From: Streptomyces montanisoli
Lineage (GTDB): Bacteria; Actinomycetota; Actinomycetes; Streptomycetales; Streptomycetaceae
Assembly: GCF_017813245.1 (NCBI RefSeq)
Contig: NZ_JAGIQL010000001.1
Coordinates: 1-64,000, forward strand
Direction: 5' to 3'
Length of the DNA: 64,000 nt
Shown here piece after piece: positions 1 to 8,368 of the stretch (positions are counted from its first letter, which is position 1; each line of letters begins with the position of its first letter). A model generated the notes under the pieces. The model had not been told where the DNA came from. It did no database searches and was given only the letters and a program-made list of their open reading frames with translations. The position numbers were made by a program, and so were the translations under genes.

Positions 1-39
<39 letters not shown>

Positions 40-283
40 TTTTTCAGACAGAAGACCGCAATCCAGAAACTACGGCAGCCAGAGCTCGAGCGCGAGCTCC
101 TCCGAACCCGCGCTCGCGCCGCGCGGCGCACCGCCCGGCGGACGGGCAGGCGAAGGACACCACAGGCGCCCCGGACCGCCGCCGGCGCCGCACGGAACGC
201 GGCTGACCGCACGGCCCGTACGAACGGCCGCCACGGCGGCCCGACGCCCTTTCGAACGCCATCGACCCTTTGGTGAGGACCCC
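40..283. other. Upstream region without a recognised gene
   Basis: This stretch holds no convincing coding frame; the open frames crossing it are arginine- and alanine-rich shadows. Its right end carries the ribosome-binding site (GGTGAGGA) for the gene starting at 284. It may hold that gene's promoter, but I see no clear -35/-10 pair. Confidence 0.5.
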
Positions 284-565
284 ATGCGTTGTGTGATCGC
301 CCGATTCCCCTTCGACCTGACCAAGAGCGAAGTGGAGCAGATGGTCAAGGGCGCCAAGCCGGAGCCCGCCACCGGGATGTGCGCGCAGATCGGCAGGAAG
401 CTCTACCCGGTCAAGCAGGTGGGAGCACTCATCACGAAGCAGGACCGCAGGGACTTCACCGGCGAGGAGGTGCGCAGGGCGCTCGTCCGCCTGGGCTTCA
501 CCTGCGCGCCGGCCCCCGCGGCGCCCGCGCCCGAGCCGACGCCCCCGGGTGATTTCCTGGCCTGA
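284..565 (+). CDS. SCO5918-family small conserved protein
   Basis: A 93-residue protein beginning MRCVIARFPFDLTKSEVEQM. It matches the Streptomyces family usually labelled SCO5918, small soluble proteins that I recall lying near cold-shock and RNA-helicase genes; their biochemical role is not established. The conserved parts visible are the N-terminal ARFPFDLTKSEV block, the central IGRKLYPVKQVG block, and RRDFTGEEVRRALVRLGFTC near residues 55-75. The tail is Ala/Pro-rich and probably disordered. The ATG at 284 follows a GGTGAGGA ribosome-binding site. Any helicase or cold-shock neighbour would lie left of the contig edge. There is no signal peptide or membrane segment. Confidence 0.72.
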   Translation: MRCVIARFPFDLTKSEVEQMVKGAKPEPATGMCAQIGRKLYPVKQVGALITKQDRRDFTGEEVRRALVRLGFTCAPAPAAPAPEPTPPGDFLA

Positions 566-713
566 CCGAGACGGCGATGGGTACCCGGGGGAGACGTCTA
601 CGGTCGTCCCGTCAGCTCAGACGCGCACGACTCGCCGCCCGGAGCCCCGCGGCCGCGCCCATGCCGACTCCAGAGCCACCCCACGGGCGGACCCGCCCGG
701 GAGGGATCACGCA

Positions 714-1829
714 ATGAATTCGCAACCGTCGTCCGCCGCCGTGGCGGCCACCGACACGCACACCGCCCCCGGCCGGTCCGCGGGCGCCTCCGCGCGGCCG
801 GGAGGCCGTCCGCAGCGGCCGGAGGGCGGCAGCGACTTCGCGCGCCTTTCCGCCCGGATCAAGGACGCCGGGCTCATGCGCCGCAGGCCCGTCTACTACG
901 GGATGCGCATCGCAGTGGTGGTCCTCGTGTACGCGGCCACCTGGGTCGGCTTCACCGTGGTGGGCGACAGCTGGTGGACCCTGGCGGTGGCGGCCCTCCT
1001 CGCCGTCGTCTTCGGCCAGGTCGCGCTGCTCGCCCACGACGTCGCGCACCGGCAGGTGTTCCGGCTGGCCAGGGCGAGCGTGCTGACCGGCCGCATCATC
1101 GGGAACCTCGGCATCGGCATGGGGTACGGCTGGTGGCAGGACAAGCACTCCCGCCACCACGCCAACCCCAACCACGAGGAACTCGACCCGGACGTCGCCC
1201 CCGACATCCTGGTGTGGAGCAGGGGGCAGGCGGAGCGCGCCACCGGGCTGCCACGCCTGATCGGCAGGTCGCAGGCGTACCTGTTCTTCCCGCTGCTCCT
1301 GCTGGAGGGCTTCAACCTGCACGTGGCCGGGGTGCGCGCGCTCGCGGACCGCGCGCAGAAGCAGCGGAAGATCGAGGGAACGCTGCTCATCGCCCACTTC
1401 GTGCTCTACCTCACGGCACTGTTCGCCGTGCTGCCGCCCGGCAAGGCGGTCGCCTTCCTCTTCGTGCACCAGTGCCTGTTCGGCGTGTACCTCGGCTCGA
1501 TCTTCGCGCCCAACCACAAGGGCATGCCCATGCTGAGCGGCAAGGAGCGCCCCGACTTCCTGAGGCGCCAGGTGCTCACGTCGCGCAACGTCAGCGGCGG
1601 AGTCTTCACGGACGTGGTGCTCGGCGGCCTCAACCACCAGATCGAGCACCACCTCTTCCCGAGCATGCCGTCCCCCAACCTGCGCAGGGCGCAGCCGATC
1701 GTCCGGCGCTACTGCGAGGAGCTTGGCGTGCCGTACCTGAGGACCGGCCTGATCGCCTCGTACGCCCAGACGCTGACGAGCCTGCACCGGGCGGGCGCCC
1801 CGATCCGCGCGGCGCGCCGCCCGGCCTAG
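714..1829 (+). CDS. Membrane fatty-acid desaturase (acyl-CoA desaturase type)
   Basis: A 371-residue integral-membrane di-iron enzyme that introduces a double bond into an acyl chain, probably acyl-CoA or lipid-bound, affecting membrane fluidity. All three histidine clusters of the family are present: HDVAH, HSRHH and HQIEHH, the last followed by the typical LFP. Hydrophobic pairs flank the first box (roughly residues 60-110) and lie between boxes two and three (roughly 190-260). The frame is open further upstream, but the ATG at 714 follows GAGGGATCAC at good spacing and the earlier part reads as non-coding. It lies 148 bases after the preceding gene. Substrate and position of desaturation cannot be told from sequence. 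Confidence 0.88.
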   Translation: MNSQPSSAAVAATDTHTAPGRSAGASARPGGRPQRPEGGSDFARLSARIKDAGLMRRRPVYYGMRIAVVVLVYAATWVGFTVVGDSWWTLAVAALLAVVFGQVALLAHDVAHRQVFRLARASVLTGRIIGNLGIGMGYGWWQDKHSRHHANPNHEELDPDVAPDILVWSRGQAERATGLPRLIGRSQAYLFFPLLLLEGFNLHVAGVRALADRAQKQRKIEGTLLIAHFVLYLTALFAVLPPGKAVAFLFVHQCLFGVYLGSIFAPNHKGMPMLSGKERPDFLRRQVLTSRNVSGGVFTDVVLGGLNHQIEHHLFPSMPSPNLRRAQPIVRRYCEELGVPYLRTGLIASYAQTLTSLHRAGAPIRAARRPA

Positions 1830-1902
1830 AGCTGTGCCCCCACGGGGCCGCGGCCAGAGCGCTGCTCATCCCGGCGCCTCTCCCGCTGCTACCGTCGCCC
1901 CC

Positions 1903-2760
1903 ATGTCTCTCTCGGTCCCCACGGGCGGTGCGGTCGATCTGCGAGTCGAGCCGGTCGATGAGGTACTTGCGTTCGTTGAGCGGTCGCTGCAGACGTGCCT
2001 GGACCCGAATACCGTGGTGCGCAAGCGCCGATCCGTGGGGGCGCGGACGGACCGCGACACCTGGGTTCGGATCGAACGGCGGCAGATCGGCAAGATCGGC
2101 GATCAGGGTTGGAACGGCACCGAGCAGGCCGCTCGCGTCACGGACGTCGCACAGCCCTCATGGCGAGGATGTGTCGTCTGGCACGACGCCGAGGACTCCG
2201 TGATGTGGCGGGCCGACGAGACCGGGTTGCTGCCTGCTGAGCCGATCGGCACCGCCGTACTGAGCGAGGCCCCGGAGCTGTCCGACGACTGGTGGTGGCG
2301 GTTCAACGCCTCCCTGGACGCGCTCGCGGCCCATGGCACGAACCGCGTCGCCACGCCGGACACCGAGACCATCACACAATCCCTTGTCACCCGGTCCATT
2401 CGCAGTGTCTGGCCTGGAGACCTCGACACCACCGTTGAGCAGTGGGTGCCGGCTCACGCGGACCTGAATTGGGCCAACATGACCGCGCCGGTGTTCTGCC
2501 TCTTCGACTGGGAGGACTGGGGCAACGCGCCGCGCGGGCTTGATTCCGCATCGCTGTGGGCGTGTTCGCTCGCAGTCCCGGCTCTGGCCGATCGCGTACG
2601 GCGGGAGCGGCGCGCTGACTTCGCCGGCCGGGACGGCAAGCTGATGACACTCTTCGCGTGCTCGAAGATCCTCGGGCCGGACGCGCATCCGCAAGATCCG
2701 CGACGGGGTCCTGCGCGTCGGATGGCCGAAGAGATCGTTCAGGAGCTTCGGGTCGGCTGA
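1903..2760 (+). CDS. Aminoglycoside-phosphotransferase-fold (APH-like) protein
   Basis: A 285-residue protein with the kinase-like fold of the APH/choline-kinase group. The catalytic loop reads HADLNWANM (HxDxxxxN pattern) and is followed by LFDWEDWGNAPRGLD, which supplies the metal-binding Asp. The N-terminal half shows no recognisable nucleotide-binding glycine loop. Family members phosphorylate small hydroxylated molecules, but many Streptomyces relatives have no known substrate and this one should not be read as a resistance gene. The ATG at 1903 is preferred to an in-frame GTG at 1834, although neither has a strong ribosome-binding site. Its last 22 bases overlap the end of the convergent aldo/keto reductase remnant. 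The final 25 residues look less family-like, so a late frameshift is possible. Confidence 0.7.
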   Translation: MSLSVPTGGAVDLRVEPVDEVLAFVERSLQTCLDPNTVVRKRRSVGARTDRDTWVRIERRQIGKIGDQGWNGTEQAARVTDVAQPSWRGCVVWHDAEDSVMWRADETGLLPAEPIGTAVLSEAPELSDDWWWRFNASLDALAAHGTNRVATPDTETITQSLVTRSIRSVWPGDLDTTVEQWVPAHADLNWANMTAPVFCLFDWEDWGNAPRGLDSASLWACSLAVPALADRVRRERRADFAGRDGKLMTLFACSKILGPDAHPQDPRRGPARRMAEEIVQELRVG

Positions 2761-3604
2761 CTGCTGGGACGGTCCCGGAGGCGGCTTCGATACTCGCCGA
2801 CTGCCTGTTCATCGGGTTCCGCGGCCAGAGCGCCGAGCAGCTCCCTCAGGTGCGCGGGTTCGTCCGTACCGACGGCCATGCTGTCGACGTGCGGCAGCCG
2901 GTAGGCGACGCGGAAGGCGGCCTGCGTGCGGGAGAACCCGTCCCCGTTGCGGAGGAAGACCCGGGGATCGATCCGATCCCATACGCGTGCTCTGGCGCTG
3001 CCGCCAAAGGGACTCATCCCCCGCACTGATCCCGTGTCCATGCCCCACGCCGTCGCCAGGGCCTCGGCGGCGTCGAGCGTGCGGGAGCCAACCAGCAGGC
3101 CGGCGCGCACCATGAGTACGGACGGTCTCGGCGCCGTCGTCTCGACCAGGGGCAGCAGCGGAACCGGGTTCCAGGTCGCGATGCCCCAAGCCCCGCATGT
3201 GCCCTTCTCCACCGCGTGGCCGAGGACCGCACATGCCTGGGCCAGAGCCTCCCGGGAGCGTGCGGAGCCCGTCGGCAGAGAGTGCTCGGGATTGTGCAGG
3301 AACACCAGGTCCGGTTCCCTTCCCAACTCCGCACAGCGCGCTCCACAGCGTCGCGCAGCCGTCCAGGGGCAAGCGAGTGCTCGGCACCGCCGGCTCCCGA
3401 GAAATAGCCCACCTTCGTGGACAGCGTGAACTTCGGCAGCAGATCACCAGCGGTACGAGCAAGGACCTCGTGGGAACGGAAGGCGAGGTAGTTGGTACTG
3501 GTGTCGATCGCTGTGACGCCGTGGTCCAGCGCGGCGGTCAGGAGACGGCGCTCGTGACGAGATCGGTGTAGCCCGAGGACAACTCGGGGGTCAGCGTCGC
3601 GCAT
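2739..3604 (-). pseudogene. Aldo/keto reductase, interrupted by a frameshift
   Basis: Two minus-strand frames together make one aldo/keto reductase. The first starts at 3604 (GGAGGAGAT then ATG) and encodes VVLGLHRSRHERRLLTAAL and AIDTSTNYL, the usual N-terminal strand and active-site Asp region. It loses homology near 3335-3341. The second frame continues immediately with EPDLVFLHNPEHSL and MSPFGGSARARVWDRID, the rest of the barrel. One extra base in the GCGCGC run there would rejoin the frames as ...ERACAELGREPDLVF. So this is either a recent single-base deletion or a sequencing error in a GC-rich run. The start lies 67 bases inside the oxygenase gene, suggesting translational coupling. Confidence 0.75.
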
Positions 3605-4734
3605 ATCTCCTCCTTCAGCAGGATCTCGGCCACCTCCGCGGCTTCGGTTCCGACGACGGCGACCGCCCGCTCCAGAGGAACGGGCCGGCCACTGAGCAGC
3701 AGCCGCAGCGCGGGCACGGCCTTGGCGTCGAAGGTGAGCTTCTTGCCGGAGGACACGACGTGTGCGGTCTCGCCGTTCTCCCGCAGCCGGGGCGGGAAGT
3801 GGGCGATGCACACCACGGCGTCGAGTGACCCGAGGATGCCGAGGTACGGCACGTGCCTGGGCAGCGTCGACGCCTGCTCGTGCGCGGCCAGGAAATCGGC
3901 CGGGGAGCGTTCTCCGATCAGTCGCGCAGCGGCTGCGGTCAGGGCCTCACTGCCGCTCCCGTCCCGCCGGTCCAGGTCGTGGCGGAAGATCTCCTCCTCA
4001 CGGCACCAGTCGGCCAGCCACGCCAGCCAGCTCGCACCTGTGCGCTTGGTGATGCCGAATGTCACGTGAAGGCTCCGGCCGGTGCCGCTGCTTGTCCGGG
4101 TCGCCTGGTGCCAGTGACCGCGAGGGATGTGCATGACGTCGCCGGTCTTCATCACGCCGGACCAGACGATCTCATCGGCCGGGGTGGTGTTGGGGTCGGC
4201 GTCCCGGTACATGGGCGCCGTGCGGGAGGTGGCGCGTACCTCCCACTCCTTCTCGCCGGCGAGCTGGACGATCACCACATCGTGGTCGTCCCAGTGCAAT
4301 GGGAAGCCTTCCGCGTCGTTCGTCGTCAGGTACGCGTTGACCTGCACCCGCTCGTGCGACCACCACTGGAGCGCGCGGCAGGCGACCTCCATCGTCGCGT
4401 CGAAGACGTTCAGCTGGTCGAGGATGAGCGTCGCCCCCTTCTCAAGCAGCCTGCCGAGACTGCGCATGTCGACCATGGGGATGCTCTGCCCCCGCGGGCT
4501 GACGTTGTCGGTGCAGTAGACGGCCGGGTGGACCTCCTCGCCCTCCTGGAAGCACCGGAACTGCGGGCGGTTCAGGCTCCGGCGCATCGCGATGTCGAGC
4601 AGGCGGTTCGGGGTCAGGATGCGGGGCGCGAGCTCGGGATCTTCCAGGCTTCCGCGCACGAAGCCCTTACCCAGCTTCTCCGCCCCGGTCCACCCCAGCG
4701 CCTTCTCGATCGCGCCGACCAGCTGGTGTTCCAT
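3538..4734 (-). CDS. JmjC/cupin-type Fe(II)/2-oxoglutarate oxygenase
   Basis: A 398-residue protein with the JmjC-like cupin core seen in bacterial ribosomal oxygenases (YcfD/ROXA group). The metal site reads HWDDHD (H147, D149) with a distal histidine in HIPRGHWH (about H207). A winged-helix-like C-terminal region of about 150 residues follows, as in that group. Such enzymes hydroxylate protein or peptide side chains using Fe(II), oxygen and 2-oxoglutarate. The second of two tandem ATGs (4734) is chosen because AAGGAGG lies four bases upstream. It is 92 bases downstream of a 56-residue peptide gene, with a hairpin between, and overlaps the aldo/keto reductase. From that context I infer it could modify the peptide; a housekeeping substrate is the alternative. 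Confidence 0.8.
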   Translation of the reverse strand: MEHQLVGAIEKALGWTGAEKLGKGFVRGSLEDPELAPRILTPNRLLDIAMRRSLNRPQFRCFQEGEEVHPAVYCTDNVSPRGQSIPMVDMRSLGRLLEKGATLILDQLNVFDATMEVACRALQWWSHERVQVNAYLTTNDAEGFPLHWDDHDVVIVQLAGEKEWEVRATSRTAPMYRDADPNTTPADEIVWSGVMKTGDVMHIPRGHWHQATRTSSGTGRSLHVTFGITKRTGASWLAWLADWCREEEIFRHDLDRRDGSGSEALTAAAARLIGERSPADFLAAHEQASTLPRHVPYLGILGSLDAVVCIAHFPPRLRENGETAHVVSSGKKLTFDAKAVPALRLLLSGRPVPLERAVAVVGTEAAEVAEILLKEEICATLTPELSSGYTDLVTSAVS

Positions 4735-4801
4735 CATTCCTCCTTGATCGGGATGGGTTGGGCCGTATGACGCGTACACGGCGGGGTCCGACGCTGCAGT
4801 C

Positions 4802-4820
4802 GGCGGCGGCCCCCGCCGCC
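4802..4820 (-). terminator. Hairpin between peptide gene and oxygenase gene
   Basis: GGCGGCGG (4802-4809) pairs with CCGCCGCC (4813-4820) around a 3-base loop. Lying between the small peptide gene and the oxygenase gene, it could act as a partial terminator that makes the peptide message more abundant than the enzyme message. It has no T-tract, so termination is inferred. Confidence 0.45.
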
Positions 4821-4826
4821 CTGGTG

Positions 4827-4997
4827 CTATTCGATGTCGGTCAGGTTTCCGTCACCGCCCGGCCAGGGTGAGTCGCCAGAACTCCCCTGGTTGTCGGACC
4901 GGAGGCTGTCGTACCGGTCGTGGACGGCGGTCAGTTCCTCCACCGCCACCAGGAGGCCACTCGGGGCCGGCGGCGTTGTCGTCGTGCTCTGCACCAC
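4827..4997 (-). CDS. 56-residue peptide, possible RiPP precursor
   Basis: This small frame starts with GTG at 4997 behind GGAAGGAG six bases upstream. About 84 percent of its codons end in G or C, whereas the overlapping reading of the ATP-binding gene loses that bias exactly here, so this is the coding frame. The peptide has a Thr/Pro stretch, a leader-like amphipathic segment (LLVAVEELTAVHDRYDSLR, residues 15-33) and a small, polar tail rich in Gly, Ser and Asp (GSSGDSPWPGGDGNLTDIE). There is no Cys and no signal peptide. It precedes a JmjC oxygenase and an aldo/keto reductase, an arrangement expected of a peptide-modification cluster. I know no named family; the RiPP role is inference. Confidence 0.6.
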   Translation of the reverse strand: MVQSTTTTPPAPSGLLVAVEELTAVHDRYDSLRSDNQGSSGDSPWPGGDGNLTDIE

Positions 4998-5478
4998 CTC
5001 GTGCTCCTTCCTTTTCGGTTCTCCCGGCCGGGGTTCCGGCGGGAAGTCCGTGATCGCGGAGGTTCGTGACGTCCGGCGGGGCGGGAGCCGGCTGGGGGAG
5101 GGCGATTTCTGCCCATACGCGCTTGCCGTGCCCCACGGGTTCCCACCCCGACCGCATGGCGAGGAAGCCGACCAGGCCGAGACCACGTCCGCTCTCCGCC
5201 TCGGAATCCGGGCAACCCGGCTCAGGCACATCAGGGTTGCTGTCGAGCACGCCGATGAACACGCGGCCCGGCCGGTGGCACAGCTCCATGGTGAGGGGTC
5301 CCTTCCCATGGACCACGGCGTTGGTGACGAGCTCGGATACCACAAGACGAATCGCGTCGGCCGTCTCGTGGTCCAGGCGAACAACCCACGCCTGTACCGT
5401 TTCCACGACCGTGCGCCGGGCGGGAGACACCACTTCCTTGGTGCCCGCAAGAGCGAATCGAGTGACGAGGTCGGGCAT
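4852..5478 (-). CDS. ATP-binding regulatory protein (HATPase_c_2, anti-sigma-like)
   Basis: A 208-residue frame whose first about 125 residues form a GHKL ATP-binding domain of the kind found in Streptomyces anti-sigma and serine-kinase-like regulators. The N box reads RLVVSELVTNAVVHG and the glycine box GRGLGLVG. The ATG at 5478 follows CGGAGG at good spacing. Beyond about residue 160 codon bias collapses and the DNA is better read in another frame as the 56-residue peptide. The true protein may therefore have ended sooner, with the tail arising by frameshift, or the two genes really overlap. It is divergent from the HTH-TPR regulator at 5618, and the two may form one regulatory unit. Confidence 0.75.
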   Translation of the reverse strand: MPDLVTRFALAGTKEVVSPARRTVVETVQAWVVRLDHETADAIRLVVSELVTNAVVHGKGPLTMELCHRPGRVFIGVLDSNPDVPEPGCPDSEAESGRGLGLVGFLAMRSGWEPVGHGKRVWAEIALPQPAPAPPDVTNLRDHGLPAGTPAGRTEKEGARGGAEHDDNAAGPEWPPGGGGGTDRRPRPVRQPPVRQPGEFWRLTLAGR

Positions 5479-5617
5479 GGCGGACGCCTCCGAGGGGCTG
5501 ACGACTGGTAGTCAGTCAACGTCCGGGCCGCCAAGCCCGGAACGTTTCCAGGGGGTTCCTCTTGGGGAAGTCCTTCCTTCCTCGCACGCGCAGAGCAAGT
5601 AGCGTCTGAGCAATACC

Positions 5618-6985
5618 GTGAGGGACGACGGGAGTGATGGCGTGGCCGGTGAGCCGTTGGCAGTCCATCCGCTGACTTTCGTCCGCCAGTCGCGCGGATG
5701 GGGCAAAGCGGAGTTCGCCCGCCTCATGCAGTCCCACGGGAAGGTGCTGGGCATCCCGCTCGCGACCAACCGCACCACTGTGTGGAAATGGGAGCAGGGG
5801 CAGGAGCCTGACGCTGACGCCCAGTGCGTGCTCGCCGACTTGCTGCGCATACCGTCCGTGCAGGCCCGGGCCGAAGGGTGGCCACGCTGGCTGCCTGTCT
5901 GGGAGGTGACCGGGCTGACGGCTCCCTGGAACGAGGCAGGCACCGTCGAAGCGCTCGATGACCTGGTGGGAAGCGGCCGCCTGGATCGCCGAGGGTTCCT
6001 CACCATCACCGGCGCCGCCCTGACAGGACTAGCGGCGAGCTGGGCCGAGGCCCCTCCCGCCTTCGCCTCGGCGCTCGGCGGAGATCGTGTCACCGACACG
6101 ATGGTCTCCACGATCGAGCAGCGCATCACCACCCTTCGTACACTCGACGACCAGCTCGGCGGGGCTCGGCTCTTGGAACAGGCGCGCGGAGACCTCGCGC
6201 TGATCAGCAGCCTCCTGAACGCCGGCCGGTACACGGAGGAGATCTGCCTTCGCCTGTACGGGCTGGCCGCGCAGGTGTCGCATCTGACCGGCTGGATGGC
6301 TTATGACTCCGGGTTGCGGTCCGCGGGGCAGCGGTACTACGTGGGGGCTCTGCGCAGCGCCCGTACCGCGGGCGACGACGCGTTCGGCGCCTTCGTCCTG
6401 GCGGAGATGGGCGTCCACGTGTCCGAAGCCGGGCGGACCGCCGAACGGGTCGACCTCATCTCGACCGCCATCGACAACGCGCCTCGTAAGCTGTCGCCCT
6501 ACACTCAGTCCTTCCTCTACCTGCACAAGGCCGAAGCGCTGTCCCGCGACGGGGATCACCAGCGAGCCGGTACGGCGCTCAACCGCGCCACTTCCTTCTG
6601 GGAGCACCACGCGGATGGGGAAGACCCCGAATGGCTCGACTGGTTCGGCGAGGCCCAACTGAGGTCGACCGAGGGCAAGGTGCTGCTGCGGTCGGGGCAA
6701 GTGGGTCGTGCGACGGCCCTGTTGGAGATCTCCGTACAGAAGGCCGCACCCCGGGACATGGCCGTACGAACCAGCCGCCTGGCCGAGGCCCGGCTCGACG
6801 GCCACGACCTGGACGGGGCGCTCGACGCCGCGAACCACGGCGCCGCACTCCTCGAAAACAAGGTCAGCTCCGTGCGGGCGCTGGATCGGCTGAAGGAGTT
6901 CTCCGAGCGACTCGAACCGCAGAGGTCCGTTCCGGCTGTCCGCGAATTCCGCGAGCGGCTTCAGGCCCTGCCCAACGCGTCCTGA
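5618..6985 (+). CDS. XRE-type HTH regulator with TPR-like C-terminal region
   Basis: A 455-residue cytoplasmic regulator. Residues about 18-75 form a helix-turn-helix (SRGWGKAEFARLM, then TNRTTVWKWEQGQEPD as recognition helix). A linker and a long helical repeat region (about 150-440) follow, of the kind that senses peptides or partners in Streptomyces XRE-TPR proteins. An RRGFLTITGAALTGLAA segment near 128-145 resembles a twin-arginine motif, but it is internal and common in this regulator family, so export is unlikely. The start is GTG 5618 with a weak ribosome-binding site; the ATG at 5636 is out of frame. The gene is divergent from the ATP-binding/peptide/oxygenase set with a 139-base shared promoter region, so it is the obvious candidate regulator of that set. 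Confidence 0.75.
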   Translation: MRDDGSDGVAGEPLAVHPLTFVRQSRGWGKAEFARLMQSHGKVLGIPLATNRTTVWKWEQGQEPDADAQCVLADLLRIPSVQARAEGWPRWLPVWEVTGLTAPWNEAGTVEALDDLVGSGRLDRRGFLTITGAALTGLAASWAEAPPAFASALGGDRVTDTMVSTIEQRITTLRTLDDQLGGARLLEQARGDLALISSLLNAGRYTEEICLRLYGLAAQVSHLTGWMAYDSGLRSAGQRYYVGALRSARTAGDDAFGAFVLAEMGVHVSEAGRTAERVDLISTAIDNAPRKLSPYTQSFLYLHKAEALSRDGDHQRAGTALNRATSFWEHHADGEDPEWLDWFGEAQLRSTEGKVLLRSGQVGRATALLEISVQKAAPRDMAVRTSRLAEARLDGHDLDGALDAANHGAALLENKVSSVRALDRLKEFSERLEPQRSVPAVREFRERLQALPNAS

Positions 6986-7047
6986 CTCGCACAGCTTGTG
7001 GGGCGGGAGTCAGCCCGCCTCCAGAAGCGGGCGGCCAGAGTGCCACG

Positions 7048-8229
7048 ATGAGCGGCATGACGGCGATGGGCGGTGGAGTCGCGGCCGGGTTCGAACCCGT
7101 GCGCGAGGCGTTTGCGGAGAACTTCGTCCGCCACGGGGACATCGGCGCCGCGGTATGCGTGTACCGGGACGGCCGGCCGGTGGTGGACCTGTGGGGCGGG
7201 ACCGCCGACCGCGACACCGGTCGCCCGTGGGAGCGGGACACTCTCCAGCTCGTCTACTCGGCGACCAAGGGGGCGACGGCTACGGCCGCGCACATGCTGG
7301 CCCAGCGCGGCCTGCTGGACCTGGACGCACCGGTGGCCGAGTACTGGCCGGAATTCGCCGCTGGAGGCAAGGCGGACATCCCGGTCCGCTGGCTCCTCTC
7401 CCACCGAGCCGGCCTTGTCACACTCGACCAACCGATCCCGCTCACCGAAGCGTTGTCCTGGCACCCGATGGCAGCCGCGCTGGCCGCGCAGCGTCCCGTA
7501 TGGACTCCCGGCACCGCACACGGATACCACGGCCGAACCTGGGGCTGGCTGGTCGGCGAGGTGATCCGCCGCGTGTCCGGCCGCACGCCGGGCCGTTTCT
7601 TCTCCGACGAGATCGCCGCTCCCCTCGGCCTGGACTTCTTCATCGGCCTGCCGCCGGACGAACGCCACCGGGTCAGCCGCATGGTGTACCGGAAGCCGGA
7701 CGTCGATCTGACCACTCTGCCTCCCGAGTCGGTCCCCGAAGAACTCCGGGAGCAGGTCGCCGCCTGGAGCGACCCGCATTCGTTCAGCAACAGGGCGTTC
7801 GCGGTCACCCGCCCGGCCGCGATCGACTTCGACTCACCCGAGGTCCAGGCCGCGGAAATGCCGTCCTCCAACGGCATCGGTACCGCGCGCGCCCTGGCGC
7901 GCATGTACGCGGCGCTGATCGGCGAGGTGGAAGGCGTCCGCCTGCTCACCGCGGAGACCGCCGCGTCGGCGGCCACGGAGCAGTCGGCCGGGATGGACCA
8001 GGTGCTGATGGCACCGAGCCGGTTCGGCTCCGGCTACCAGCTGCCCACCGAGGACAACCCCATGACCGGGCCGAGCGCCTTCGGTCACAACGGCCGGGGC
8101 GGCTCCCTCGCCTTCGCCGATCCGGGCCACGGGATCGCGTTCGGCTACGTGATGAATCACATTGTCAGCGGCTCCGATGACGTCCGCGCGGAGGCGCTGA
8201 TCGACGCGGTGCGCAGATCGCCGGCGTGA
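7048..8229 (+). CDS. Serine hydrolase of the beta-lactamase/EstB family
   Basis: A 393-residue protein of the class C beta-lactamase-like family, which includes esterases and D-aminopeptidases. The active-site SxxK motif is SATK (S71, K74). A tyrosine region GYHGRTWG lies near residue 155, and HNGRGG near residue 350 takes the place of the KTG triad. WLLSHRAGL is the family signature around residue 115. No signal peptide is visible, which favours a cytoplasmic esterase over a beta-lactamase. The ATG at 7048 is used; another in-frame ATG lies at 7057. The frame continues upstream only as a shadow inside the preceding regulator. Confidence 0.83.
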   Translation: MSGMTAMGGGVAAGFEPVREAFAENFVRHGDIGAAVCVYRDGRPVVDLWGGTADRDTGRPWERDTLQLVYSATKGATATAAHMLAQRGLLDLDAPVAEYWPEFAAGGKADIPVRWLLSHRAGLVTLDQPIPLTEALSWHPMAAALAAQRPVWTPGTAHGYHGRTWGWLVGEVIRRVSGRTPGRFFSDEIAAPLGLDFFIGLPPDERHRVSRMVYRKPDVDLTTLPPESVPEELREQVAAWSDPHSFSNRAFAVTRPAAIDFDSPEVQAAEMPSSNGIGTARALARMYAALIGEVEGVRLLTAETAASAATEQSAGMDQVLMAPSRFGSGYQLPTEDNPMTGPSAFGHNGRGGSLAFADPGHGIAFGYVMNHIVSGSDDVRAEALIDAVRRSPA

Positions 8230-8368
8230 CGGGGGCTCCGCGTTCCGGCACGCGCCACCCACGGCGCGGCCGGAGACCCCTCCGAGCGGACACGAAACGA
8301 ATGTGCACGTGTGTCCTGGCCACGCCTGGCTGCCGCCAGGTTCCCAAAGCACGGTGGGCGAGACGGGG

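Noticed and set aside
1903-2760. Aminoglycoside resistance gene
   Set aside because: It has the fold and HxDxxxxN motif, but nothing indicates an aminoglycoside substrate; many relatives are of unknown function.
5998-6050. Twin-arginine signal (RRGFLTITGAALTGLAA) in the HTH-TPR regulator
   Set aside because: It is internal, follows a DNA-binding domain, and is common in this regulator family, so export is unlikely.
7048-8229. Beta-lactamase
   Set aside because: There is no signal peptide, and HNGRGG takes the place of KTG; an esterase-like enzyme is likelier.
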